This document shows, piece after piece, positions 16,801 to 23,945 of a DNA stretch of 31,467 bases. Both the position numbers and the translations under genes were made by a program. The stretch is from Marinisporobacter balticus. Its GTDB lineage: Bacteria; Bacillota; Clostridia; Peptostreptococcales; Thermotaleaceae. The stretch spans positions 1 through 31,467 of the forward strand of contig NZ_SLWV01000037.1 in assembly GCF_004345705.1 (NCBI RefSeq). Direction: 5' to 3'. Position 1 is the first letter of the stretch. Every line of letters starts with the position of its first letter. The notes under the pieces were generated by a model. The model worked only from the letters and a program-made list of their open reading frames with translations, searched no databases and had not been told where the DNA came from.

Positions 16801-18405
16801 GAGTATGATGTTTGCGCATTAGCATTACAAGAAAATTCAAATGAAGAGTCTATGACGAATCCATTTATAAAAAATACTACCATTAATGTGAAAGACGGAA
16901 AAATTACAGCAAAAATGGTTTGGAAAGGTACCGCGTATATTACAATGAATCTTATAAAGGAGTTAAAATATAAAAATAGCAATGGGGAGTTTGTGGATGC
17001 TAATAGAAGTTATAATGCTGGAAATGACACCCTTACTATTAAATTTGAGGTAGAAGATATCAATAAAGCAACAATTTTCAGAGTGTACGTACCAGAAGGA
17101 ATGGGAGAAAGCAGACCAAAGTTTAGGCTGTTTTTAGGTGATGTTGCGCAAAATATGAATTATTCAAGCAATGATTTAGAGCATATAGTAAATGGCTTCT
17201 ATGAAGCAGATATAAAAATATTAAAAGAAAATGAAGAGAAAACATCTACAGTAGAACCATATTTCCTTAAAAAAGCAGATGTAGAAGTGAAGGATAATAA
17301 AAAATATGTACGCTTATTTATAAAAAACAAGGAAGACATAAAAGACTTGAAAGTAAAAGTAGATGGAAACGACGTAGAATACCAAACAAAGATTATAAAA
17401 GAATATGACAATGGCAAAAAAGCCAGCATGATTAAATTTGAAATACCAAACCTTGATGCTTCTATAAAATTAAAAGCAAAAGTAGTACCAGAAGATAATA
17501 AAGAAGTCACCTTTAGAGTTTTATTGGAACAACATAAATTCAAAAAGAAGACGGATGAAAGTATATATATTTATATAAAACTATTAGAGGGAAAAATCAT
17601 CAAGGAAGTTGATTTAAGTGAAGATGGTTTGTATGAAATGAATATGGAAGTAGTAAAAACAGATGAAAACTTATTAGCTATGGTTAAAAAATGCTTTAAT
17701 GAAAATATTTACTATGATGTAAGAAACGCGAAAAATTATGTGCAAGTAATGTTAAAAAACAAAGATGAAATAAAGGACATTAAAGTATATGTAAACTCGA
17801 TGAATGTAAAATATGAAAAAATTAATAGTAATGAAAAAATTACAGCTATTAGGTTTGAAGTGCCAGATGCAGATGCAAAAATAAGATTTAGTATATGCAT
17901 GACAGAAAAGAAAGAACAATATACAGGCTTTAGTGTTGGATTAAAAAAGGATACAGCAAGGAAAATTGAAGAAAAAATCTACTTATATATCCATTTGCCA
18001 AATATAACTAATGTAAAAAGCGGAGAAATCAAAAACATCAAATTAGATGTAGCACCAGTTCTAGAAAACAATAGAACGTTAGTTCCACTAAGAGGTGTTT
18101 GTGAAACATTAGGCTTAAAGGTTTTATGGCAAGAATCAACAAGAAGTATTTTACTAAGTAATGAGGATATGAAAATTCATTTATACATAGACTCAAGGGA
18201 TGCAGAGGTCAATGGAAAAAACATAAAAATGGATGTAGCTCCAAAAGTCATTAATGATAGAACTTTTATTCCACTACGATTTATCTCAGAAAATTTAAAA
18301 CATCATGTGAAATGGATTAAAGAAGAAGAAAAAATCGTCATTACAAAGAGCGTAGATACAATAGAAAAGATGGATATAACTACAAAAGCCAATCAAACAA
18401 AATAA
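13867..18405 (+). CDS. Giant multi-NEAT surface protein with FIVAR repeats and CuAO-N-like C-terminus
   Basis: A 1512-aa secreted protein, ATG behind AGGGGGAG. Order by approximate residue: signal peptide 1-33; a divergent NEAT-like segment 45-210; NEAT-like 216-345; FIVAR helices 341-416 (EESYKKYEDAFKNAKAV); NEAT-like 421-538; best NEAT 541-678 with SMAAQY (564-569) and Y663EKVF; second FIVAR 682-752 (EESYKTYENALEAAKTI); a beta-rich module 755-971 of a type seen in surface proteins; NEATs 973-1108, 1109-1241 and 1245-1378; then two copper-amine-oxidase-N-like repeats 1380-1495 (RTLVPLRGVCETLG, RTFIPLRFISENL). No LPXTG or SLH motif is seen, so the last domain probably holds it at the cell surface. 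The likely role is heme capture and handover. Several NEATs lack canonical ligands and may be structural. Confidence 0.85.
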   Translation: MVLKKMSKSMSMLLIMTLIIGLVPQTARVAFGEGGSSSQEETVAKTVYGEVYLEGEYYDGLPCVSWDKDLKGEIDGYDENEDLQKYFKKMLGARQIYSDEYRGNSDVKKSKREITLGIKRSDLLEDIKIINEYLDENDEWKEEVIADKDDMKVIRSYKENAVFATDSKIKYDEKIEYNHRKIKVELKRKNEDKKTIEIKIKNLKMRVEDIPTKRNMDISKKGLYEVQVRGLELNSNKIEDQVGEHFSWSIARYRVEDEQNYLEVGYLSIATGVLMDMEIYVEGKKTEYTSTIREYGKHNTTYYKVPVSSVDSEIKMSIPYAGKTYETRIVIWKNTFKAIENDEKETEKEKAVRRLEEAIAKEIEKEKYTEESYKKYEDAFKNAKAVNKETAKVEEIKKAADDLEKTIDELKIKEGEVNTNINVTKDGEYEVDIDMLFDDGKPNSILPNMIEDKAIYVVKEDKKYVRLKVKKAAEQAFKVMPRKIFIDGTEVASDYEKVDGVSVIEFEVNKVDSEIKMDFANKKHVIVLDKDTFYKIPVLVDDISKSGLYKLEIKGLKDDNDEESMAAQYVGREGTDPINVAKIEVKDGKREFIVNVKRSDWMHDIKIEVNGKIVPHHLKVIKTYENMVNEEGKHPTDSEMRFEIPNIDAKIRMYLQALPMGLYEKVFRMIPQKNTLKLLEEYEETEKEKAIKKLQDIMKVSVDKNKKYTEESYKTYENALEAAKTIDTKTATVQEIYKAAKVLEEAIAGLEEKIEITIDKNHLQQDIKGITDKKKKIVINKITKELAEKANVTVEVGSIKDATIKVQAKLNTEGKKEAILPKLEITSNYGNVTMTAGTKIVGDKNWDETIKMPSIVTEKLITKQNSIQTAAIKVGSENGTLTFDQPVKIVFSGQAGKKVAYITNGKAPVEITHTLLANQNNTRAAKDAMDKTNVGEAKLDVNGDLIVWTTHFTTFVMYEETTDNPSGPGSHSDVLEDGEYDVCALALQENSNEESMTNPFIKNTTINVKDGKITAKMVWKGTAYITMNLIKELKYKNSNGEFVDANRSYNAGNDTLTIKFEVEDINKATIFRVYVPEGMGESRPKFRLFLGDVAQNMNYSSNDLEHIVNGFYEADIKILKENEEKTSTVEPYFLKKADVEVKDNKKYVRLFIKNKEDIKDLKVKVDGNDVEYQTKIIKEYDNGKKASMIKFEIPNLDASIKLKAKVVPEDNKEVTFRVLLEQHKFKKKTDESIYIYIKLLEGKIIKEVDLSEDGLYEMNMEVVKTDENLLAMVKKCFNENIYYDVRNAKNYVQVMLKNKDEIKDIKVYVNSMNVKYEKINSNEKITAIRFEVPDADAKIRFSICMTEKKEQYTGFSVGLKKDTARKIEEKIYLYIHLPNITNVKSGEIKNIKLDVAPVLENNRTLVPLRGVCETLGLKVLWQESTRSILLSNEDMKIHLYIDSRDAEVNGKNIKMDVAPKVINDRTFIPLRFISENLKHHVKWIKEEEKIVITKSVDTIEKMDITTKANQTK

Positions 18406-18458
18406 ATGCATTGAAAATATAGGATGGACCTTTTATAAGCTTTCTATTAGAAGTCTCA

Positions 18459-18487
18459 ATATAGATGGGGAATCTCTCTATCTATAT
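18459..18487 (+). promoter_or_regulatory. 13-bp stem, 3-base loop hairpin between NEAT genes
   Basis: ATATAGATGGGGA (18459-18471) and TCTCTATCTATAT (18475-18487) pair at all 13 positions with two G-T pairs around a three-base loop. No T-run follows, so it is not a standard terminator. An mRNA-processing or stability element is possible. The rest of 18406-18590 shows no gene. Confidence 0.5.
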
Positions 18488-18590
18488 GCTAGTAGTTAAG
18501 ACGCTAAAGAAATTCACTGTGGAAAGATTATTTGGGTAGAGAAGCTAAATTGGAGCATAACTGTACCCTAAAAAGAGGAGCGAGAATGAT

Positions 18591-19223
18591 ATGAAAAATA
18601 AATTGTTAATACTATCCACTGCTGTTTTTGTAGCAGGCTGTCTAGTGGCCTCCCCTCTACAAGCTTCAGCTGAAGGAATGAAAACTATTGAATCACAAGG
18701 TCCTTCTCAAACAGAAAAAACTGTGATAAAGGGAGAACAGGAACCATTAAAGGTAGGAAAATATACCGTAAGTGTATATGCTTTAAAAGCGGATAAAGAT
18801 GAGTTATCTATGGCAGGGCAATATATGGACAAAACGGCAATTTTAGAAGTGGTAAAGGATGAAAAAGACAAGAATAAAAATAAAGAATATTTATCTATCA
18901 ATCTTAGAAGAACAGACTGGATGCAAAACAGAAAAGTTATGATTAATGGAAAAGAAGTAGAACATATCAGTAAGCTTTTGAAAACCTATGAAGAAAAAAA
19001 TAATTTAGAAGAAAATAAAACAGACCATACCCTTCTGTTTGAAATTCCTAAGGTAGATGCTAGTATAAAGCTAGGCATGAATGTGATACCTATGGGAAAT
19101 GCAGCAGTTCAATTTAGGGTGGATTTACAGGATAATATTACTAAATTGGAAATTAATGAAACAAAGGATCAAGGAAAAATAAAGCGAAACCCTGTACAAA
19201 ATAATAGTGAGAATAAGAATTGA
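18591..19223 (+). CDS. Cell-surface NEAT-domain protein, 210 aa
   Basis: The ATG at 18591 follows GAGGAG. The N-terminus is ambiguous: VAGC at 14-17 is an acceptable lipobox, yet ASA-EG at 26-29 is a normal signal peptidase I site, so it is either a lipoprotein or a secreted protein. Residues 55-182 form one NEAT domain: KYTVSVYALKADKDELSMAG with the SMAGQY helix at 73-78, an RRTDWMQN strand and GMNVIPMGNAAVQFRVDL. The YxxxY hairpin has no tyrosine (Ala171 and Phe175 by my alignment). Met168 is nearby and could serve as a heme ligand. A charged 28-residue tail ends the protein. It sits just before the importer genes and probably hands heme to the binding protein. Confidence 0.85.
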   Translation: MKNKLLILSTAVFVAGCLVASPLQASAEGMKTIESQGPSQTEKTVIKGEQEPLKVGKYTVSVYALKADKDELSMAGQYMDKTAILEVVKDEKDKNKNKEYLSINLRRTDWMQNRKVMINGKEVEHISKLLKTYEEKNNLEENKTDHTLLFEIPKVDASIKLGMNVIPMGNAAVQFRVDLQDNITKLEINETKDQGKIKRNPVQNNSENKN

Positions 19224-19302
19224 AATCAATGTAAATAGATGCGCATATAAAAACTATAAAAGTAGTTTAAGTAGAAAATAAAGGATAGCTTTTGAAACAT
19301 AA

Positions 19303-19346
19303 CTCTATTCTAAGAAAGCTAGTAATTTCTTAGAATGGAGTTTATT
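19303..19346 (+). terminator. Terminator/attenuator before the heme importer genes
   Basis: CTCTATTCTAAGAAA (19303-19317) pairs with TTTCTTAGAATGGAG (19326-19340) at 15 positions with one G-T pair and an eight-base loop, followed by TTTATT. The T-run is short, so partial read-through into the importer genes is plausible. Confidence 0.65.
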
Positions 19347-19370
19347 GATGACCCATTAGGGGGGATATGA

Positions 19371-20264
19371 ATGAAACGGCTTTTAGCTTTAATGATGATT
19401 GTTGTCATGAGTATTATGTTTGTTGCTTGTGGTGCCAAAGGAGCAGAAATGGAGCAAAATAGCACAGATACAAAAAAAGAAGATATAAGAATTGTAGCAG
19501 GAAGTGTTGCAGTAGCTGAGATGCTATTGGCATTAGATATTCCTATGGTAGGAAGACCTAGTACCCAATATGGGATAGCAGATGAATTAAAGGAACTTCC
19601 AGAAATAGGACTTCCTATGAACCCAGATTTAGAAGTGATTAAAAGCTTAGGATCAGATATTTTTGTCACTTCAGGTGCCCTTAAAGAACTGATAGGAAGT
19701 AAGTTTGAACAAAATGGTATCAACCCAAGATATGCTGATTTAAGCTCTTATGATGCAGTGAAAGAAACTATAAAAGAATTAGCCAGCGAATTTGGAAAAG
19801 AAGAAAACGGGAAAAAAATCATCGAAGCATTTGAAAAGAAAGAAAAAGAGATATTTGAAGATATAGATCTTGATAAAAAAGTAAAAGTGATGATTTTATT
19901 TGGTGCACCGGGAAATTTTATGTTAGCTACAGAAAAATCTTTTGCAGGAAGCTTGATTCCTAAATTGGGTGCAGAAAATATTACATCTAAAGTAAAATCT
20001 AAATATAAAGGGGCTTATGTACCTTTTTCACTAGAGGTAGCTTTAAAGGAAAACCCAGATATCATTTTTAGGATGTATCATGGATATATAGATGAAGCTA
20101 AAAAACAAGTGCAAGAGGAATTCGAGAAAAATCCTCAATGGGAAAAGTTTAAAGCCGTAAAAGAAAATAAAGTATATGATTTAGATCCAAAATATTTTGG
20201 TGTTACAGGAGATATGGGAGCAACAGAATCTTTGGGGAAAATGAAAGCATATTTGTACAAATAA
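19371..20264 (+). CDS. isdE: Heme ABC transporter substrate-binding lipoprotein (IsdE/HmuT-like)
   Basis: A 297-aa lipoprotein: hydrophobic leader and lipobox FVAC with Cys20 as the lipid-anchored residue. The body is a class III (PeriplasBP_2, helical backbone) binding protein (IRIVAGSVAVAEMLLALDIP, PEIGLPMNPDLEVIKSLGSD). In staphylococcal IsdE heme is held by a Met and a His (Met78, His229). Here Met83 in GLPMNPD and His237 in FRMYHGY fall at matching places, which supports heme rather than siderophore or cobalamin as cargo. The ATG at 19371 follows a GGGGGGA-type site. The permease gene starts 20 bases after its stop. It receives heme from the NEAT proteins and docks on the FecCD permease. 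Confidence 0.88.
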   Translation: MKRLLALMMIVVMSIMFVACGAKGAEMEQNSTDTKKEDIRIVAGSVAVAEMLLALDIPMVGRPSTQYGIADELKELPEIGLPMNPDLEVIKSLGSDIFVTSGALKELIGSKFEQNGINPRYADLSSYDAVKETIKELASEFGKEENGKKIIEAFEKKEKEIFEDIDLDKKVKVMILFGAPGNFMLATEKSFAGSLIPKLGAENITSKVKSKYKGAYVPFSLEVALKENPDIIFRMYHGYIDEAKKQVQEEFEKNPQWEKFKAVKENKVYDLDPKYFGVTGDMGATESLGKMKAYLYK

Positions 20265-20283
20265 TGAGGGACATGGTGAAATT

Positions 20284-21279
20284 ATGAATGATATGAAAGA
20301 CAGAACAAAAGCACTGATTATCTTTTTTAGTTTTATAATACTAGGGATTCTAGTTATTGGAACCATTGGGGTAGGGAGTGTGGATATATCTATTAAAGAA
20401 ATTATGGATGTTTTTGGGGGAAGTGGTGATGAAATTAATAAAAGTATTATTCTAGACATGAGGCTTCCAAGAATTATCCTAGCAGTATTTGTAGGAGCTA
20501 GTTTATCTATATCGGGAGCTTTACTCCAAGCTGTTATGAGAAATCCATTAGCTGATCCTGGGATCACAGGTGTTTCTTCTGGGGGAAGTTTAGTAGCTAT
20601 TTTGATGATATTATATTTTCCTCATCTTTATAAACTATTGCCACTTATGGCATTTTTAGGAGCTATGCTTGCTTGTACATTAGTATTTATTCTTTCGTGG
20701 GATAATGGCATAAAGCCTATAAGAGTGATTTTATCAGGAGTTGCTATTAATGCTATGTTTGCAGGAGCCACCTCTTTGTTGGCCATTATGAATAGCGATA
20801 AGATTCAAGGAGTTTTATTATGGATCAATGGGAGTATTGCCTATAGAGGATGGAGAGAAGTTAGCTGTTTTTTACCTTATTGCATAACAGGGATTATTTT
20901 ATCATTATTTTGTATTAAAGGGGCTAATCTTTTAGGATTAGGAGATGATGTGGCTACTAATTTAGGGGTAAATGTAAATAGAACAAGAATATTCATATCC
21001 GTAGTTGCAGTATTTTTAGCAGGAATTAGTACATCTGCTGTGGGCATTATAGGATTTATAGGGATTATTGTTCCACATGTTTGTAGATTATTATTAGGAT
21101 CTGACTATAAATATTTAATACCTATGAGTACAGTTTTTGGAGGTATCATACTCCTTTTAGCGGATACCTTAGCACGATGCATTGCAAGGCCTATAGAATT
21201 ACCTGTAGGGATCATGATGGCTATGATTGGTTGTCCATTTTTCCTATTTCTTCTAAGGAGGCGTAAAACCCATGCTTAA
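20284..21279 (+). CDS. Heme ABC transporter permease, FecCD family
   Basis: A 331-aa polytopic membrane protein with about nine or ten hydrophobic helices. It carries the FecCD family signature (ISGALLQAVMRNPLADPGIT then GVSSGGSL, near residues 78-105) and the coupling-loop region (GDDVATNLGVNVNRTR) that contacts the ATPase, followed by GIIGFIGIIVPHVCRLLLGS. It forms the translocation path for the cargo of the upstream lipoprotein. Its stop overlaps the ATPase start by eight bases, so the two are made in step. Family members carry siderophores, cobalamin or heme; heme is inferred from the NEAT and IsdE-like context. Confidence 0.92.
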   Translation: MNDMKDRTKALIIFFSFIILGILVIGTIGVGSVDISIKEIMDVFGGSGDEINKSIILDMRLPRIILAVFVGASLSISGALLQAVMRNPLADPGITGVSSGGSLVAILMILYFPHLYKLLPLMAFLGAMLACTLVFILSWDNGIKPIRVILSGVAINAMFAGATSLLAIMNSDKIQGVLLWINGSIAYRGWREVSCFLPYCITGIILSLFCIKGANLLGLGDDVATNLGVNVNRTRIFISVVAVFLAGISTSAVGIIGFIGIIVPHVCRLLLGSDYKYLIPMSTVFGGIILLLADTLARCIARPIELPVGIMMAMIGCPFFLFLLRRRKTHA

Positions 21280-22060
21280 GGTAAAGAATTTTAAAATAGG
21301 ATATGATCAAAAAGTGATCGTAAAGGATTTTAATATACATGTAAAAAAAGGAGAGATTTTGACAATCATTGGTCCTAATGGTTCAGGTAAATCAACCGTT
21401 TTAAAAGCTATAGGAAGATTATTAAAGCCTATGGATGGAATTGTACACCTAGATAAAAAAAACCTTTGGGAGATGAAGGGAAAGGATATCGCTAAAAATA
21501 TGGCTTGTCTTTCTCAACGGAATACGGCTCCTGAAGATATGACTATAAGAAAGGTGGTGACCTTTGGAAGAAATCCTCATAAAGCATGGTTTGAGGGAAT
21601 CAATAAAGAAGATGAAAAAATAATTGATTGGGCCATTGAGAAAACACATCTTAAAGATATGGAAAATAAAAAAATGATTCATATATCTGGTGGGGAAAGT
21701 CAAAGGGTATGGATTGCTATGGCACTGGCTCAACAGCCAAAAGTACTATTATTAGATGAGCCAACTACCTACTTAGATATCAACAATCAAATAGAAATAT
21801 TAGATTTAGTGAAGGAATTAAATGAAAAATTAAACTTCACCGTCATCATGGTTCTTCATGATCTAAATCAGGCGGCAAAATATAGTGATAAAGTGATCGT
21901 TCTTAAAAATGGAGAGATACAGGCTTTGGGGAAACCTGAGGAAATTTTAGATAAAGATCTTATAAGAGATGTTTATCATGTGGATATGAATATATTAAAA
22001 AATCAATTTGGAGAAAAACTTATTTTTATTCCTAAAAAAATTCATGGGTACAATACATAA
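21272..22060 (+). CDS. Heme ABC transporter ATP-binding protein
   Basis: A 262-aa cytoplasmic ABC ATPase of the FepC/HmuV type. Walker A GPNGSGKST (34-42), signature HISGGESQR (137-145), Walker B VLLLDEPTTYLD (158-169) and H-loop His196 in VLHDLNQA are all intact. It powers the adjacent FecCD permease. Its start lies within the permease gene, behind an AAGGAGG inside that reading frame. The short C-terminal end (EKLIFIPKKIHGYNT) is usual for the family. A 40-bp perfect palindrome follows 14 bases after the stop and may end or process the transcript. Confidence 0.92.
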   Translation: MLKVKNFKIGYDQKVIVKDFNIHVKKGEILTIIGPNGSGKSTVLKAIGRLLKPMDGIVHLDKKNLWEMKGKDIAKNMACLSQRNTAPEDMTIRKVVTFGRNPHKAWFEGINKEDEKIIDWAIEKTHLKDMENKKMIHISGGESQRVWIAMALAQQPKVLLLDEPTTYLDINNQIEILDLVKELNEKLNFTVIMVLHDLNQAAKYSDKVIVLKNGEIQALGKPEEILDKDLIRDVYHVDMNILKNQFGEKLIFIPKKIHGYNT

Positions 22061-22074
22061 AACATGGGAGATAG

Positions 22075-22114
22075 TGGATTTGTAGATAAGTACATGTACT
22101 TATCTACAAATCCA
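22075..22114. repeat. Perfect 40-bp palindrome
   Basis: TGGATTTGTAGATAAGTACA (22075-22094) is followed with no gap by its exact reverse complement (22095-22114). As RNA it would fold into an 18-bp stem with a tiny loop. No U-run follows directly (TTATAC then AAATAAAAAA), so it is not a textbook terminator. As DNA it could be a protein-binding site or an element scar. It lies between the importer ATPase and the first CydDC-like gene. Confidence 0.9.
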
Positions 22115-22202
22115 TTATACAAATAAAAAACAAATGGAAATAGGGAAACTGAATAAATGGTTAAAATAGAATGGGAACAACTATGCTAGGGGGAAGAGTC
22201 GT

Positions 22203-23945
22203 ATGATCAATATAAGATTAATAAAGTTAGTAAAGCATGCAAAAAAGTGGATTTTCCTAACAGTCCTCATGAATTGGATTGGTTTATTGTTGAATGTAAT
22301 GGGTATGCTTTGTATTGCCCATTATATTCAATTTACATATGATTATGGAGTTAGCTTTAAAAAAAGCTGTATAACACTAGTTATATTTATTGGAGTGATA
22401 TCCGTGAGAATTGTGTGTAAGTATATGGCAACAAAATTTTCTAGCAAATGTTCACAGGATGCAAGACTATTTCTTAGAAATACCATATATAAAAAGCTTC
22501 TAGATTTAGGGATTCATTATCAAAAAATGGCATCTACTTCAGAAATTGTACAAGTTGCAATAGATGGAGTAGAGCGATTAGAAATATATTTTGGGAGATA
22601 TTTGCCCCAATTTTTTTATAGTCTATTGGCACCCTTCACTTTGTTTATCATATTTAGCTTTATCAACTTAAAAGTAGCATTGGTGTTATTCATATGTGTT
22701 CCTTTAATCCCATTATCTATCATAGCTATTATGAAAATTGCTAACAATCTTTTATCAGATTATTGGAGCATTTATGTAAATCTTGGAGATGCTTTTTTAG
22801 AAAATCTAAGAGGCCTTACAACCCTCAAAATATATGATCAAGATGAAGAACGAAATGAAAAAATGAACATAGAAGCAGAAAGGTTTAGAAAAATTACCAT
22901 GAAGGTTTTAGCCATGCAATTAAATTCTATTAATATAATGGATTTAATTGCTTATGGAGGAAGTGCTATTGGGATCATCATGATTTTAAAAGAATTAAAA
23001 GCAGGGGGTATCCATATGGCTGGAGCATTTTGTATTATATTACTTGCTTCAGAATTTTTTATACCTTTAAGAGTATTGGGATCATGTTTTCATGTAGCCA
23101 TGGATGGCATTGCAGCATCAGAAAAGATTTTTAAAATCATAGATACCCCTGTCATAAAAGAAGAAACAAAAGAGATGAAAGATTTTCACAATATCCATAT
23201 TGCATTTGAAGATATAAGTTTTTCATATGAAAAGAATAGAAAAACTTTAGAGCATATCAATTTAAATATAGAAAATGGAAAAATAACAGCCCTAGCAGGA
23301 GTATCAGGTTGTGGAAAAAGCACTATAGCTAATATGCTTATGGGATTTTATAAAAACTATGAAGGAAAAATTCTATTGAATCATAAGGAACTTAGGAGCG
23401 TTGATCCTTTCCAGCTTAGAAAAAAAATTCATGTCGTTACGAATAATAGTTATATTTTTACAGGAACCTTTGAAGATAATTTAAAAATAGGAAAAGCTAC
23501 AGCTACAGAAAAAGAAATGCATGAAGCATTAAAAAAGGTAAATTTATATGATTTTGTTATGTCTCTAGATAAAGGATTAAAATCAGAGATTAAAGAAGAG
23601 GGAGCAAATCTTTCAGGGGGACAATGTCAGCGACTTGCCTTTGCAAGGGCTTTATTATATGATAGTGAAATTTATATATTTGATGAAGCTACATCCAATA
23701 TTGATGTAGAAAGTGAAGAAGCCATCATGAAAGTGATTTATGAACTAGGAAAAATAAAAACCGTTATTTTAATATCACATAGACTTTACAATGTAAGAGG
23801 GGCAGATAGGATCTATGTATTATCTAAAGGAAAGCTCAAAGAAATGGGGAATCATGAAAAGCTTATGGATCAAAAAGGAGTGTATTTTGAATTGGTATCG
23901 GAGCAAAATGAATTAGAACAGTCAGGAGTTGAAAACTATGCGTAG
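22203..23945 (+). CDS. CydD-like ABC half-transporter (membrane and ATPase domains fused)
   Basis: A 580-aa ABC exporter-type protein. Residues 1-310 hold six membrane helices of the ABC_membrane type, with the cytoplasmic loop LENLRGLTTLKIYDQDEERN typical of CydD/CydC. Residues 330-575 are the ATPase: Walker A GVSGCGKST (366-374), signature LSGGQCQR (470-477), Walker B IYIFDEATSNID and H-loop SHRLYN. The ATG at 22203 follows GGGGGAAG. It overlaps the next half-transporter gene, so the two form a heterodimer. CydDC exports thiols, and heme stimulates it in E. coli. No cytochrome bd genes are nearby, and the position after a heme importer suggests a link to heme handling, by export, import or thiol balance. 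The substrate is inferred only. Confidence 0.85.
   Translation: MINIRLIKLVKHAKKWIFLTVLMNWIGLLLNVMGMLCIAHYIQFTYDYGVSFKKSCITLVIFIGVISVRIVCKYMATKFSSKCSQDARLFLRNTIYKKLLDLGIHYQKMASTSEIVQVAIDGVERLEIYFGRYLPQFFYSLLAPFTLFIIFSFINLKVALVLFICVPLIPLSIIAIMKIANNLLSDYWSIYVNLGDAFLENLRGLTTLKIYDQDEERNEKMNIEAERFRKITMKVLAMQLNSINIMDLIAYGGSAIGIIMILKELKAGGIHMAGAFCIILLASEFFIPLRVLGSCFHVAMDGIAASEKIFKIIDTPVIKEETKEMKDFHNIHIAFEDISFSYEKNRKTLEHINLNIENGKITALAGVSGCGKSTIANMLMGFYKNYEGKILLNHKELRSVDPFQLRKKIHVVTNNSYIFTGTFEDNLKIGKATATEKEMHEALKKVNLYDFVMSLDKGLKSEIKEEGANLSGGQCQRLAFARALLYDSEIYIFDEATSNIDVESEEAIMKVIYELGKIKTVILISHRLYNVRGADRIYVLSKGKLKEMGNHEKLMDQKGVYFELVSEQNELEQSGVENYA

Noticed and set aside
16566..16982. 138-codon open frame on the minus strand inside the giant NEAT gene
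   Set aside because: It is antisense to a long, well-supported gene and its Phe/Ser/Val-rich sequence is what AT-rich coding DNA gives when read backwards. The same holds for the other minus-strand frames between 14334 and 17543 and those inside the ABC genes.
13867..18405. LPXTG sortase signal on the NEAT proteins
   Set aside because: No LPXTG-like motif followed by a hydrophobic segment and basic tail occurs at the end of any NEAT protein here.
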